Source: Gammaproteobacteria bacterium
Lineage (GTDB): Bacteria > Pseudomonadota > Gammaproteobacteria > DSM-19610
DNA length: 64,000 bases
Assembly (NCBI GenBank): GCA_011321775.1
Contig: DROT01000090.1
Location: forward strand, 1-64,000
Direction: 5' to 3'
Every line of letters begins with the position of its first letter. The stretch's first letter is position 1. Positions 46,942 to 56,095 of the stretch are shown in pieces. The translations under genes and the position numbers were made by a program. Under the pieces are notes generated by a model. That model was not told the DNA's origin. It saw only the letters and a program-made list of their open reading frames with translations, and did not search any database.

Positions 46942-47856
46942 CTATCCGTCTGCGGTCTGCAGGCGCTCCATGTGGATGTCCGACAGCAGACCGGCATAGC
47001 GTGACAGCATGCCCAGGAAACGCAGCCGATCGGGCCCGGCGACGATCCCCTCCCATTCCACGTCACTGGCGCCGGCACTGAAGCCCCATTCACGGATGGT
47101 CTTGACGAAGGCCGGCTCGTCGCGGATCAGGACGACCCGGCACTGCAGCCGGCTGTCCAGCTCGATGCTGTCCTCGACGCGGTCGTCGAGCACGATCTTC
47201 CCCTGGTCCATCTCCACTACCCGGTTCACCAGCGAGGCCACCTCGTCGAGGCGGTGGCTGGAGATCAGCATGACGGTATCCTGCGGCTTCTCCGCCAGCA
47301 GCCGGAAAAAGATGTGGCGCGCCTCCGGGTCGAGGTTGGCGGCGGGCTCGTCCATGACGAGGATATCGGCGTCGCGGCCGAGGGCGATGCTGATGAGGAT
47401 CTTCTGCTTCTGCCCGCCCGACAGGCGCACGAAGGGCCGGTGACGCAACTGTGACAGATCGAGGCCCAGACGCTGCGCCACCGCCTCCATGCGACCCACT
47501 TCGGCACCGCAGACGCTGGCGGCGAAGTGGAACAGCTGACCGACGGGCATGCGCAGCGGCGGTGGCAGCTGCGGCACGAAGCCGACACGTTTCAGCACCT
47601 GTTCCCGCTGGCGGCGCGCATCCAGGCCACCGACCCGAAGCTCGCCATCATAGTTGTATTCGCCCAGCAGGCAGCGGATCAGGGTGGTCTTGCCGGCGCC
47701 GTTGGAGCCCACCAGTGCCACCCGGCTGCCGGCCGGGATGTCGAGGTCGATGCCCTTGAGAATCTCGACCCTGTTGAAGCGCTTGGCAACCTGCCGGAAA
47801 CTGATCATGGTGGCGGTGGTACTCGCAGTTGGTTGGATGGCGACCTGCATGTCCAT
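46942..47856 (-). CDS. nosF: NosF, ABC ATPase
   Basis: A 304-residue ATPase partner of NosY and NosD. Walker A is GSNGAGKTT, signature LSGGQKQKILISIAL, Walker B ILVMDEPAANLDP, switch histidine SSHR. KRFNRVEILKGIDLDIPAG and GEYNYDGELRVGG are typical of NosF. The C-terminal domain after residue 220 is the usual regulatory/NosD-contact part. It is followed by a 190-bp gap with a decayed repeat before nosL, so the distal genes may be transcribed less. Confidence 0.93.
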   Translation of the reverse strand: MDMQVAIQPTASTTATMISFRQVAKRFNRVEILKGIDLDIPAGSRVALVGSNGAGKTTLIRCLLGEYNYDGELRVGGLDARRQREQVLKRVGFVPQLPPPLRMPVGQLFHFAASVCGAEVGRMEAVAQRLGLDLSQLRHRPFVRLSGGQKQKILISIALGRDADILVMDEPAANLDPEARHIFFRLLAEKPQDTVMLISSHRLDEVASLVNRVVEMDQGKIVLDDRVEDSIELDSRLQCRVVLIRDEPAFVKTIREWGFSAGASDVEWEGIVAGPDRLRFLGMLSRYAGLLSDIHMERLQTADG

Positions 47857-47880
47857 GTCAGCGGCCCCGGCCCGGGTTGC

Positions 47881-48843
47881 TCATTTCCCCGGCCACTTGT
47901 AGACGAACTTCAGGGAATCCGTCGGACACAGATCGACGCAGATGCCGCACCGGGTGCAATCGGCACCCACCGGGACGTTGACGTCACGCGCGCGTCCCTT
48001 GATGGTCATGTCCAGCACGTGCGGCACCAGGCAGGCCTTGCGGCAGTCGCCCTCGTGGGCGCAGTTTACCACGTTGTACTCCACCCGCAGCGGACTCACC
48101 AGGCCGACGATGCCGTAGGTGATGCCGATCGGGCAGACGTAGCGGCACCAGGCACGCCGCGATACGAAGATCTCGAACAGCAGCAACAGCCCGACCCACA
48201 CCAGCGCCACACCGGGACCGTAGATCAGGGCGCGGCTGAGGATGCCGGTCGGCGAGATGGTCTCGAACACCGTGTAGCCGGTGACGAAGGCCAGCAGGGC
48301 GAACACCACGTAGAGCACGGTTCGCGTACCGCGGTGGAAGGTGCGCCCCTTGATGATCTTCTTCTCCACCAGCTTCAGGTGCAGCTTCTCGGCCCATTCG
48401 GCCAGCAGATGATAGGGGCACACCCAGGAGCAGAAGGTGCGTCCGCCCAGCAGCAGCCACATGACCAGCACCGTGGAAGTACCGATCACCAGGTTGATCA
48501 GCACCTCCTTGAAGGCCAGCATGACCTGCAGCGACGAGTTGAGATCCGCCATGTGGAAGCCCATGAAGCGCGAGGCCGTCAGTGCCCCCTCGAGCAGCTG
48601 GATGTCGAGGTGATAGGAGACCACGAACAGCAGGTTGATCGCCAGCAGGGTCAGCCAGCGACGGTTGCGCCAGGTCTTCTTCTGCGGCACCTCGTGCAGC
48701 TTGAGGATGTGCTCGCGGGTGATGACCTTGTTGGCCTTCTTGTAGAAGTGGATCTCCTGCGCCTCGGGCCGGATGTCCTCCTTGGTCGGGCGGGCCGGTT
48801 CCTTGCCGAGCAGCCGAAGAAAGGATTCGCCGATATAGCTCAT
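47881..48843 (-). CDS. nosH: NosH, NapH-type membrane ferredoxin
   Basis: A 320-residue polytopic iron-sulfur protein. Four or five membrane helices are visible. Two CxxxCP motifs in the membrane region (FCSWVCPYHLLAEW and WCRYVCPIGITYG) are typical of the NapH/NosR C-terminal family, and the C-terminal end carries two 4Fe-4S-like clusters (CAHEGDCRKAC and CTRCGICVDLCPTDSL). With NosG it is proposed to take electrons from menaquinol and pass them toward periplasmic cytochromes c in clade II nos systems. It overlaps nosG by ATGA. Confidence 0.9.
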   Translation of the reverse strand: MSYIGESFLRLLGKEPARPTKEDIRPEAQEIHFYKKANKVITREHILKLHEVPQKKTWRNRRWLTLLAINLLFVVSYHLDIQLLEGALTASRFMGFHMADLNSSLQVMLAFKEVLINLVIGTSTVLVMWLLLGGRTFCSWVCPYHLLAEWAEKLHLKLVEKKIIKGRTFHRGTRTVLYVVFALLAFVTGYTVFETISPTGILSRALIYGPGVALVWVGLLLLFEIFVSRRAWCRYVCPIGITYGIVGLVSPLRVEYNVVNCAHEGDCRKACLVPHVLDMTIKGRARDVNVPVGADCTRCGICVDLCPTDSLKFVYKWPGK

Positions 48844-49679
48844 GCCGTCGCCTCCTCCGCCGTCTTGCGGGCATCCACGACGATCGCCGGACCGTCTTCG
48901 GCCGGGCAGATCATTTCACAGACGCCGCAACCGACGCAGCCGTCCAGTACCACGGGTTTCATGCGCACGGTGCCGCTGCCATCCTCGATTGCCTCGAGGT
49001 GGATGGCCGGTCTGGGCGGACACTGGTTTTCGTCCCCCGAGGGCGGCGTACCGGCCTCGCACTGGCCGATGCGGATCTGGATCGGACACTGGCGGACACA
49101 CAGGTCGCAGATCTCCAGGTCATAGGGGTGATCGCGCACATAGAGCGGATTCCAGCGGTCGATCTCGTCGTAACGCAGTTTGCCGTCGAAGCTGGCGCCG
49201 CGCGCCAGCCCCTTGAAGCCCTTGCCCTGCACGGCGAGACAGGCTTTCGGTCGCGCCAGCCGCGCAAAGCCCATGCGCGTCTGGTGCGGATAGTCGAGTT
49301 CGTGACTGAGGGCACCGGTGGGACAGGCGAGCACGCACTGCAGGCCGTCGCAGGAAAAATCGCAGGCCTGGGCCCGGGCATCGATAAAGGGCACGCCGAC
49401 GCCGAAGCCGTCGGTCAGGTCGGCGAGGTGTATGGCCTCCACCGGACACACCTGTTCGCACTGACCGCACTTGATGCAAGCGGCGAGAAACTCGCGCTCC
49501 GCAAGGGCACCCGGCGGGCGCAGGCGCAGCTGCTTGCTGCTGACCACCGGCACGAAACCCAGCAGTGAAGTCGCGACCACGCCGCCGGCCAGCACCACGC
49601 TGCGCAGGAACTCCCGGCGCTGCTTCTGTTCGCGCGGCGTGAGCCGGCGCTTGCCGCCTTTCTCCGATTCACTCGTCAC
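48840..49679 (-). CDS. nosG: NosG, NapG-type periplasmic ferredoxin
   Basis: A 279-residue ferredoxin with a twin-arginine signal (QRREFLRSVVLAGG). Four 4Fe-4S motifs are visible: CIKCGQCEQVCPVEAI, CDGLQCVLACPTGAL with an upstream Cys, CDLCVRQCPIQI and GCVGCGVCEMICPAEDG. This is the NapG/NosG pattern. It should sit on the periplasmic side bound to NosH. It starts at GTG overlapping the nosD stop and ends in ATGA overlap with nosH, so the three genes are coupled. Confidence 0.92.
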   Translation of the reverse strand: MTSESEKGGKRRLTPREQKQRREFLRSVVLAGGVVATSLLGFVPVVSSKQLRLRPPGALAEREFLAACIKCGQCEQVCPVEAIHLADLTDGFGVGVPFIDARAQACDFSCDGLQCVLACPTGALSHELDYPHQTRMGFARLARPKACLAVQGKGFKGLARGASFDGKLRYDEIDRWNPLYVRDHPYDLEICDLCVRQCPIQIRIGQCEAGTPPSGDENQCPPRPAIHLEAIEDGSGTVRMKPVVLDGCVGCGVCEMICPAEDGPAIVVDARKTAEEATA

Positions 49680-50956
49680 AGTACGTCCTCCGCTTTCAGG
49701 ATCGGGCTGTTGTCACGAAGTACCATCTCCGGCGGGCTGAAAGGCGCCAGCCGCTCGAGAAAATCGAGCACCTCGAGCACCGGCGAGCCGCGGAAGAACT
49801 GGGCCGTGGGGATATCGATCCAGATACGGTCGGCATAGGAATAGTATTCGAACGGCGTATCGCCGATGCCGTCACCGTTGCGATCGAAACCCTCGTAGTG
49901 GTCCCAGTAGTTCCCGTTCCAGTCGTTGTCTTTCGCCGTGCCACCGTCGCTCACGACCACGTCCGTCAGGTTGCCCTTGAAGCGGTTGCGCTTGAAGTCG
50001 TTGCCGTGCCAGCCGTTGAGAAAACGCACGGCGATGTTGTTGAACGCCAGCAGATTGTCGTGGATGCGGTTGGTCGTGCCCGGCTGAAAGGGCGAGACGT
50101 CCAGCGACAGGCCGGCGGCGTTGTACAGCACGCGGTTGTTCGCGATCACCACGTCCGAGGTCTCCTTGAAACCGATGCCGATACCGGTGGCACCGACGGC
50201 GTTCTCGATGGTATTGCCGCGTATCTCCACGCTGTCGCTGTACATGAGGAAGATACCGACCGAGTTGTGCTTGTAGATGTTGTTCTCGACCTTGTTGTAC
50301 TGCGAATACATGAAATGCAGCGCGTAGCGGCCGTACTGGGCGTCGTTGCCGGAGATCAGGTTGTCCTTCGAGTACCACACCACGGTATCGCGCGAGTTGC
50401 GGATCACGTTGTCCACGATCTTGTTGCCGAAGCTGTACCACAGGCGTATGGCGTCGCCTCTCATGCCCAGACCGACCGGCTTGGAACTGATGCGATTGCG
50501 ACGAACGACATTGTTTTCCGACTTCTGCAGATCGAGCCCGAACAGGCAGTCGTCGATCACATTGTCCTTGATGACGTTGAATTTGCCGCGCACCTGTATG
50601 CCGGCGTCGATGTCGTTGTGTGACTCACCCGAATTGGTCAGGCGCAGGTTGCGGATGACGGCACCGTCCGCATGCAGATAGATTACGGAGCCCCTGCCGC
50701 CTCCATCGATGGTCGCCTTGCCCTGCCCGTCGAGGGTGATGCCCTTGCGGATGGTGACCGGACCGGCATAGGTACCGGGCTCCAGCACCAGCGTCCCGCC
50801 CGCCGGTATTGCGTCGATGCGTTCCTGCAGTGTTTCCGCAACGGCCAGGGGCAACGCCAGCACACCCAGCAGTACGAAAAGGACAGCGCTCAGCACCCTG
50901 CTCCGCCGCCCGCAGCGGCCACCGGACACTACATCAGGAATAGCCAGGCTCCGCAT
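49676..50956 (-). CDS. nosD: NosD, periplasmic beta-helix maturation protein
   Basis: A 426-residue exported protein with signal peptide and a right-handed parallel beta-helix of repeated N-x-I/V units (NNVVRRNRISS, NKIVDNVIRNSRDTV, NKVENNIYKHNSVGI, VEIRGNTIENA). WYSKDNLISGND, NYWDHYEGFDRNGDGIGDTP and the C-terminal LERLAPFSPPEMVLRD are NosD hallmarks. It receives copper from NosL and, with NosFY, delivers it to NosZ for CuZ assembly. It is 21 bp downstream of nosB. Confidence 0.95.
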   Translation of the reverse strand: MRSLAIPDVVSGGRCGRRSRVLSAVLFVLLGVLALPLAVAETLQERIDAIPAGGTLVLEPGTYAGPVTIRKGITLDGQGKATIDGGGRGSVIYLHADGAVIRNLRLTNSGESHNDIDAGIQVRGKFNVIKDNVIDDCLFGLDLQKSENNVVRRNRISSKPVGLGMRGDAIRLWYSFGNKIVDNVIRNSRDTVVWYSKDNLISGNDAQYGRYALHFMYSQYNKVENNIYKHNSVGIFLMYSDSVEIRGNTIENAVGATGIGIGFKETSDVVIANNRVLYNAAGLSLDVSPFQPGTTNRIHDNLLAFNNIAVRFLNGWHGNDFKRNRFKGNLTDVVVSDGGTAKDNDWNGNYWDHYEGFDRNGDGIGDTPFEYYSYADRIWIDIPTAQFFRGSPVLEVLDFLERLAPFSPPEMVLRDNSPILKAEDVL

Positions 50957-50977
50957 CTGCCATCAAGCCCCCGGGAC

Positions 50978-52135
50978 TCAGCCCTCCAGCTGCCGACGCC
51001 GTATCACCGCCGCCACCACCAGCAGCAGCGAGTTCAGCATCATCAGGCCAAAACCGATATCCGGGTAGGAATGGGTCGCAAACTGGGCCACCTTCCCCTG
51101 CCCGAACACCGTAGGCATGAACGGCTTCACCGTAAAGGCCCCCATGGAATTGAGGTGGTGGCCGAAGAACCACAACCAGGCGGCATAATCGATGACGAAG
51201 AACACCGGCAGGGCGATGGGCACCAGCACCAGCAGCCAGTAGAACAAGCCGCCGGTGCGGCGTGTTGCCACCAGCAACAGCAACATGGCCGCAGCCAGGC
51301 CCCAGAACACCACGTGGGTTGCAGTTTTCAGGGTCTTCACCATGGGCTCGATCTCGGCCGGATTGTTGAAATAACGTCCCAGGCTCTTGCCATAGTGCCA
51401 GGTCATCACCTGGAAGGTGCTGCCGTTCCAGCGTTCGTTGCTGCCCTTGCGCTGCTGATCCTTCTCGAAGGTGATGCGCAGCTGGTCGATCATCTGTTCC
51501 TTCTCCGACTCGCCTGCGGCACCCTCGGGAACACCCACCTTGATACCTGATTTCTCGAGCGACTTCTTCAATGCGGCGACGATGCCGCTTTCCTCGGCGG
51601 CCCCGGTCTCGCCACTGGTCTCCTGGTCCATGGAGGTGAGCAGCGCCTTGACGTAACCCTCGTTCTCGTACTTCAGGCCGTCCTGCCCGTAGAAGGTCAG
51701 GTACATCATGCCCAGGATCACGGCGAAACCCACCCCCATGACCAGGGTGCGCAGGCCGGGAGAGCGGATGGCAAAACCCAGCAGCATGACACCGAGGAAC
51801 GGCACCAGGTATTGCGAGAAGGCTCGTTCGATGGGACCGCCCGCGGCGATCGGGTACATGCCGACATAGTGGTTGATGGTGTCCATCTCATGGACACAGT
51901 CCAGCGCTTCCGACTCCTCGATTTCCTTCTTTTCGACCTTGGGGCAGCCGTTGAACACACCGTTCATGTGGAATTCGATACGCACGCCCTTGGGAAAGGC
52001 CTCGGGCGGATAGTTGGGCGCCGTGAGCGAGACCCACCAGATCGGACTGACGTAGATGGCTGCCAGCAACAGCAGGGACAGGCCGGTCAGGCCGGCGACG
52101 ATGAGATTCTGTTTGCTTCGGGAATGCGTACTCAC
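50978..52135 (-). CDS. nosB: NosB-like integral membrane protein
   Basis: A 385-residue membrane protein with about six helices. The N-terminal region has LLLLAAIYVSPIWWVSLTAPNYPP, GVRIEFHMNGVFNGCP and MDTINHYVGMYPI, which match the family found between nosZ and nosD in clade II clusters. A soluble, Glu/Lys-rich loop covers residues about 150-235. The GTG at 52135 is used because AGGAAAGG lies nine bases upstream; an ATG at 52168 lacks this. The function is unknown; the location argues for nitrous oxide respiration. Confidence 0.85.
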   Translation of the reverse strand: MSTHSRSKQNLIVAGLTGLSLLLLAAIYVSPIWWVSLTAPNYPPEAFPKGVRIEFHMNGVFNGCPKVEKKEIEESEALDCVHEMDTINHYVGMYPIAAGGPIERAFSQYLVPFLGVMLLGFAIRSPGLRTLVMGVGFAVILGMMYLTFYGQDGLKYENEGYVKALLTSMDQETSGETGAAEESGIVAALKKSLEKSGIKVGVPEGAAGESEKEQMIDQLRITFEKDQQRKGSNERWNGSTFQVMTWHYGKSLGRYFNNPAEIEPMVKTLKTATHVVFWGLAAAMLLLLVATRRTGGLFYWLLVLVPIALPVFFVIDYAAWLWFFGHHLNSMGAFTVKPFMPTVFGQGKVAQFATHSYPDIGFGLMMLNSLLLVVAAVIRRRQLEG

Positions 52136-52281
52136 GTTCGGCACCTTTCCTGGATGATGGGACGGCAACGCCCCTGATCCGGCTGGAACAACGGGCTGCC
52201 GGGCAGATCACGCGCGGCGCGTCCGCTCGATGGAATCGTATGGCCGTCCAGCCGGTGAACCGGGGACGGGCGACTTCGCCT

Positions 52282-52309
52282 GCCCTCTCCCCGCTCACGG
52301 GGAGAGGGC
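52282..52309. repeat. 12-bp intercistronic hairpin in the nos cluster
   Basis: GCCCTCTCCCCG-ctca-CGGGGAGAGGGC is a perfect 12-bp stem with a 4-nt loop in the gap between the diheme cytochrome stop and nosB. Neither flank has a T-run, so it is more like a REP or mRNA-stabilising element than a terminator. It could raise expression of the upstream nosZ and cytochrome genes relative to nosBDGHFLY. Confidence 0.7.
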
Positions 52310-52319
52310 AAGGAAAAAC

Positions 52320-53048
52320 TCAGTCGAAGTCGGGGTTGGTCCAGTCCTTGGACGGAGCCAGGTCCTTTTTCGGCGGCTTCAGGCGGGAGACGTAGTCGAT
52401 GACCGCCCGCATGTCGTCGTCCGTGAAGCTCTTGATCTGCTTGACCATGTCGGGGTTGGCGTTACGGCGCTTGCCGTCACGGATCCATTCGAACTGGCGC
52501 AGCATGTACTTGTAGTGCTGCCCCTCGAGCCGCGGATACCACTTTTCGGCGTTGCCCTGGGCATGGTCGCCGTGACACTTGACGCAGTTCTCCTTGAACA
52601 GCTTTTCACCCTTTTCCAGGTCGGTACCCGGACCGACACCGTTGTCCGGATTCATCGGCAGGGTCTCGATATAGGCGGTCACATCGGCCAGCGCCTGGGC
52701 ATCACCGATGGACTCCGGGAGCGCGAAAGGATACATGGTCGGGTTGTCACGGTTGCCGGCGCGGATATCGGCGAGCTGCTTGATGAGCACGTCGCGATGC
52801 TGCCCCGCGAGCTGCGGGAAGGTGCCGTCCTTGGTCCCCCAGCCTTCCGGCTGGTGACACGCCGAACACACCTCGAACACCTCGCGGCCGTTGTCCAGGT
52901 CGGGCTTGAGTTTCATCGCCTCGTCCTTCTCGCCACCGGACTGGTTCCATTTCACGGGTCCCTTCGCGGGCTCCGCGGCCTGGACGGAAGCGACGAGCGC
53001 CAGTCCCGCAGCCAGCCCCAGGGCCTTAGTCACAGATATCAGTTTCAT
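52320..53048 (-). CDS. Diheme cytochrome c of the nos cluster
   Basis: A 242-residue periplasmic cytochrome c with a cleavable signal peptide and two class I-like heme domains (C61-S-A-C-H65 and C155-V-K-C-H159). FPQLAGQHRDVLIKQL and YPRLEGQHYKYMLRQFEWI show the internal duplication common in cytochrome c4-like proteins. In clade II clusters such cytochromes (NosC1/NosC2) shuttle electrons to NosZ. GGGAG precedes the ATG. An FNR-type box 106 bp upstream suggests its own promoter. Confidence 0.9.
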   Translation of the reverse strand: MKLISVTKALGLAAGLALVASVQAAEPAKGPVKWNQSGGEKDEAMKLKPDLDNGREVFEVCSACHQPEGWGTKDGTFPQLAGQHRDVLIKQLADIRAGNRDNPTMYPFALPESIGDAQALADVTAYIETLPMNPDNGVGPGTDLEKGEKLFKENCVKCHGDHAQGNAEKWYPRLEGQHYKYMLRQFEWIRDGKRRNANPDMVKQIKSFTDDDMRAVIDYVSRLKPPKKDLAPSKDWTNPDFD

Positions 53049-53153
53049 GGAAAACTCCCATTGATTTGGATTCCCCGGGCTTGCAGCACCCGCCTTGCGG
53101 TTCAATAACCCAGTACAGGGGTGCGATATTGCCACGAGGAGTATTAGCCGTCC

Positions 53154-53167
53154 TTGATATTCGTCAA
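53154..53167. promoter_or_regulatory. FNR/DNR-type box upstream of the diheme cytochrome gene
   Basis: TTGAT-ATTC-GTCAA matches 9 of 10 bases of the FNR/DNR/NnrR consensus TTGAT-N4-ATCAA. It lies between the monoheme cytochrome stop and the diheme start on the minus strand, about 106 bp before the ATG. The -10 region at the expected distance is only weakly conserved. Confidence 0.65.
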
Positions 53168-53180
53168 GTGCGGGCCTTGC

Positions 53181-53519
53181 TCAGGGCTGCAACCCCGACA
53201 GATATTTGGCGATGGCGGCCAGCTCGTCCTCGTTGACCATCTGCATGACGCCTTTCATGGCGGCGGTCTGGCCATTGTTGCGCGCCCCGCTCTTGATGTC
53301 CTTCATCTGCTGCAGCAGGTAGGCCTCGTTCTGGCCCGCCAGCTTGGGATAGTTCGGCATGATGGGTGACTTGGCATCCTTGCCGTGGCAGGCGGGGCAG
53401 CCGCCCTTGGCCGGATTGTGGAACAGGGCATCACCGTCCAGTTCGGCAGCGCTGGCGTTAAACCCCAGCCCCACCATGGAAACCGCCACCAGGGCGGGCA
53501 GTACTTGTCTGATACGCAT
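53181..53519 (-). CDS. Monoheme cytochrome c of the nos cluster
   Basis: A 112-residue periplasmic class I cytochrome c with signal peptide (VLPALVAVSMVGLGFNASA) and one heme site C41-P-A-C-H45. PIMPNYPKLAGQNEAYLLQQM with the axial methionine candidates, and AAIAKYLSGLQP at the end, are typical of small c5/c553-like electron carriers. GAGGAT precedes the ATG. It lies 82 bp downstream of nosZ and is the likely direct electron donor to it. Confidence 0.9.
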   Translation of the reverse strand: MRIRQVLPALVAVSMVGLGFNASAAELDGDALFHNPAKGGCPACHGKDAKSPIMPNYPKLAGQNEAYLLQQMKDIKSGARNNGQTAAMKGVMQMVNEDELAAIAKYLSGLQP

Positions 53520-53601
53520 AACGATATCCTCGCAGTTCAAAAAAAGGGGGGCATGCAGATCCATGCCCCCCATTCTACACTTGCACCTTCCGGTCAGGAA
53601 C

Positions 53602-55914
53602 TTACTTGACCTTCTTGGCTCCGTGCTGTTCCAGGTAGGTCTTGGCGCGCAGTCCAAGATCGGCCGTCTTCACCTGGTACTGCCACCACTGGTTGGCCCA
53701 CAGCATGGCGTTCTGCCAGTCTTCCTTGGCGGCCGCCGCCTCGGACTTCTTCTTGGCCTCTTCAGCAAAGCCGAGCTGGTCGGTTGCGTCCTCCACCAGG
53801 GCCACTACCGGCGGGAAGTCCTTGTAGTTGCGGCTGGTGATGAATGCGACCACCTGATCGATGACCGCCTGGGTCTCGAGGTTGGTCTTGACCTGCTTCT
53901 CGTAGTCGGCCTTGGTGTAGTGCACGCCCTCCTTCATGCTGACCTTCTTGGCCTTGTAGCCCTTGGGCTTGACCAGCAGGTAACCTTCCATTTCCAGGTG
54001 CAGCGCCGAGCAGAACTCGGTGCAGTAGTAGGGGAATACACCCGGACGGTCGGCGACAAAGGTGGCGCTGGCGGTCTTGCCCGGCTCGATGGAGAGCTGG
54101 ACGTTCTGACCGTACAGGGCAAAGCCGTGGACCTCGTCTTCCGCACGCTCGAGGTTGGTGAAGTGCAGCGCCACCGTGTCACCCACCTCGGCCTCGATGA
54201 TCTCGGGGGTGATGTGGGAACGGATGGTGGTGCCGTAGACTTCCACCGTGCACTTGCCATTGGCGTCACAGGTCCGCTCGGTCTTCTCGCGACCGGCGCG
54301 TGCCCGGTAGGGCGAACGCGAGTCGGTACGGCTGTTCCAGCCGGACTTGTAGCGGATCGCCGGCTTCAGCTTGTCGGCCTTGATGGCCACCACGTAGTGC
54401 GGCTCGCCCAGCGGGATCGGCATGTCATACAGCAGCTCCATCTTGTCGCCGCTGATGTCGATCAGCTGGTGGTTCTGCGGATGCAGCGGGCCGACCGGGT
54501 TGAAGCGGTCGATGGCCAGCTTGTTGAGCGCCACCAGGTACTTGCCATCCGGGGCCACGGTGTCGCCTTCCATCGTCAACAGGTGACCGATGTTGTAGTG
54601 GATGGAGATCTTGTCCAGCACCTTGCCCTTGCAGTAGTCCCACTTGCCGACCATGGAGTCGACGTACAGCGAGGTATAGGCCACGCAGGGCTTGGAGTCG
54701 AACTGGGTATGCAGCGGTCCCAGGCCCAGCTCCACCTGCGTGTGGATGACGTCCTTCATGGCGATGATCGGAATGCCATAGGGATCCTTGCCGGCGAACT
54801 TCTTGTCCTTGATCGCCTTCATGATCTTGTCGAAGCTGTACACCGTGGTGTGGCTGTCGAGCTTGCCGGACACGATGATGTACTTGCCGGTGGGTGCCAC
54901 GTCGACGCCATGCGGACTCTTGGGCTCCGGGATCAGGTACAGCAGACCTTCCTTGATCGAGGTCTCGATCGGAATCACCGTATGACCGTTGATGATCTTG
55001 GTCTTGCTCTTGTCCTTGGCGACCTCGGCCGCCTTCTTCCAGTTCACCACGTGCAGGAAGTCGGTGTCCTTGGAAGAACAGCCGGCCTCGAAGGGCGGAC
55101 GACCGCGCTCGATACCGCCGACATAGCGTTCGGTACAGAAGGAGTTGGTGAATGACCAGCCGTTGGACGGCCCCTTGCCGAAGTCGGACAGGTCCTGGCT
55201 GTAGGGCGGCGCCATGACGGTGAAGGACTTGGAGGGATCGATACGGCCCTTGTCGCGGTCGAACTTCCAGTAGGTCATGCCGCCGCGGTACTTCTCGTTG
55301 AACTCCTCGAGCGGCACGTACTCGTTCTCGAAGGGCGCCGGGTACTGGGCAGCGGTCATGGCATATTCGGTGTTCGGCGACACGAACACGCCACCGTGCT
55401 GCGACTTGAACACCGGGTTGACGACGATCTGCTTGGTTTCGAAATCGTGCAGATCGACGAGCGCGACCCGCGGGTTGGCCTTGTCGTTGATGAACAGCCA
55501 GCGACCGTCATAGTCGCCGTTGGTCTCGGACAGTGCCGGGTGATGGGTGTCACCGTAGTTGATTTCCTTGCCATGGATGTTGCCCTGGCGCAGTACGGCC
55601 TTGGACTCGTCGTCGAAGCCGTAACCCTGCCACGGCTCCGGCGTGAACACACCGACGTACTTGAGGATGCGCATCGAGGGAATGCCGTACACGATCAGCT
55701 GACCACTCTGGCCACCGGAACTGAACGCGAGGTATTCGTCGCGACCGCCGGTCGGCGTATAGGTCTTGGCCGCGGCCAGCAGGTCTTTCTGGGTCAGGCC
55801 GCGCTCTTTCATGATGTCTTTGAGCGTTGCCGCCGACCAGGCGCTGGTCGCCAGAGTCAGCCCCAGACCCATGCCTGCGATCGCAGTAAACATACGTCTA
55901 GTCTTGAGTTTCAT
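53602..55914 (-). CDS. nosZ: Nitrous oxide reductase NosZ, clade II type
   Basis: A 770-residue periplasmic copper enzyme that reduces N2O to N2. The N-terminal beta-propeller includes DTHHPALSETNGDYDGRWLF and other CuZ histidines (FKSQHGG, SPHGVD, DSHTTVY, GPLHTQF). The C-terminal cupredoxin CuA site is C631-TEF-C635-SAL-H639-LE-M642. The cluster order with nosB, nosG, nosH and two cytochromes, and the absence of nosR, place it in clade II. The signal MKLKTRRMFTAIAG is Sec-length but contains TRRMF, so Tat export cannot be excluded. A 118-residue tail follows CuA without heme motif. GGAGAAGGAT precedes the ATG. It is divergent from the six-heme gene across an FNR-type box. Confidence 0.97.
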   Translation of the reverse strand: MKLKTRRMFTAIAGMGLGLTLATSAWSAATLKDIMKERGLTQKDLLAAAKTYTPTGGRDEYLAFSSGGQSGQLIVYGIPSMRILKYVGVFTPEPWQGYGFDDESKAVLRQGNIHGKEINYGDTHHPALSETNGDYDGRWLFINDKANPRVALVDLHDFETKQIVVNPVFKSQHGGVFVSPNTEYAMTAAQYPAPFENEYVPLEEFNEKYRGGMTYWKFDRDKGRIDPSKSFTVMAPPYSQDLSDFGKGPSNGWSFTNSFCTERYVGGIERGRPPFEAGCSSKDTDFLHVVNWKKAAEVAKDKSKTKIINGHTVIPIETSIKEGLLYLIPEPKSPHGVDVAPTGKYIIVSGKLDSHTTVYSFDKIMKAIKDKKFAGKDPYGIPIIAMKDVIHTQVELGLGPLHTQFDSKPCVAYTSLYVDSMVGKWDYCKGKVLDKISIHYNIGHLLTMEGDTVAPDGKYLVALNKLAIDRFNPVGPLHPQNHQLIDISGDKMELLYDMPIPLGEPHYVVAIKADKLKPAIRYKSGWNSRTDSRSPYRARAGREKTERTCDANGKCTVEVYGTTIRSHITPEIIEAEVGDTVALHFTNLERAEDEVHGFALYGQNVQLSIEPGKTASATFVADRPGVFPYYCTEFCSALHLEMEGYLLVKPKGYKAKKVSMKEGVHYTKADYEKQVKTNLETQAVIDQVVAFITSRNYKDFPPVVALVEDATDQLGFAEEAKKKSEAAAAKEDWQNAMLWANQWWQYQVKTADLGLRAKTYLEQHGAKKVK

Positions 55915-56000
55915 ATCCTTCTCCCATGCCGGATAACCCGAATGTATTCGGCGCACACGCGCGCGGTGACGTACCATCGCACCGGTCGCGATGGTGCTCC

Positions 56001-56014
56001 TTGACCAAGATCAA
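56001..56014. promoter_or_regulatory. FNR/DNR-type box between nosZ and the six-heme gene
   Basis: TTGAC-CAAG-ATCAA matches 9 of 10 consensus bases. It lies 87 bp before nosZ and 82 bp before the divergent six-heme cytochrome gene, so one bound dimer could serve both. A second palindrome, GCGACATTTTGTCGC (56021-56035), follows immediately. Confidence 0.78.
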
Positions 56015-56095
56015 GGAAGCGCGACATTTTGTCGCACCATCATGTGCCGCCGCCGCAAGCTGCGGCCCCCATTCCGGATTCAGAGTGACCCGTAC

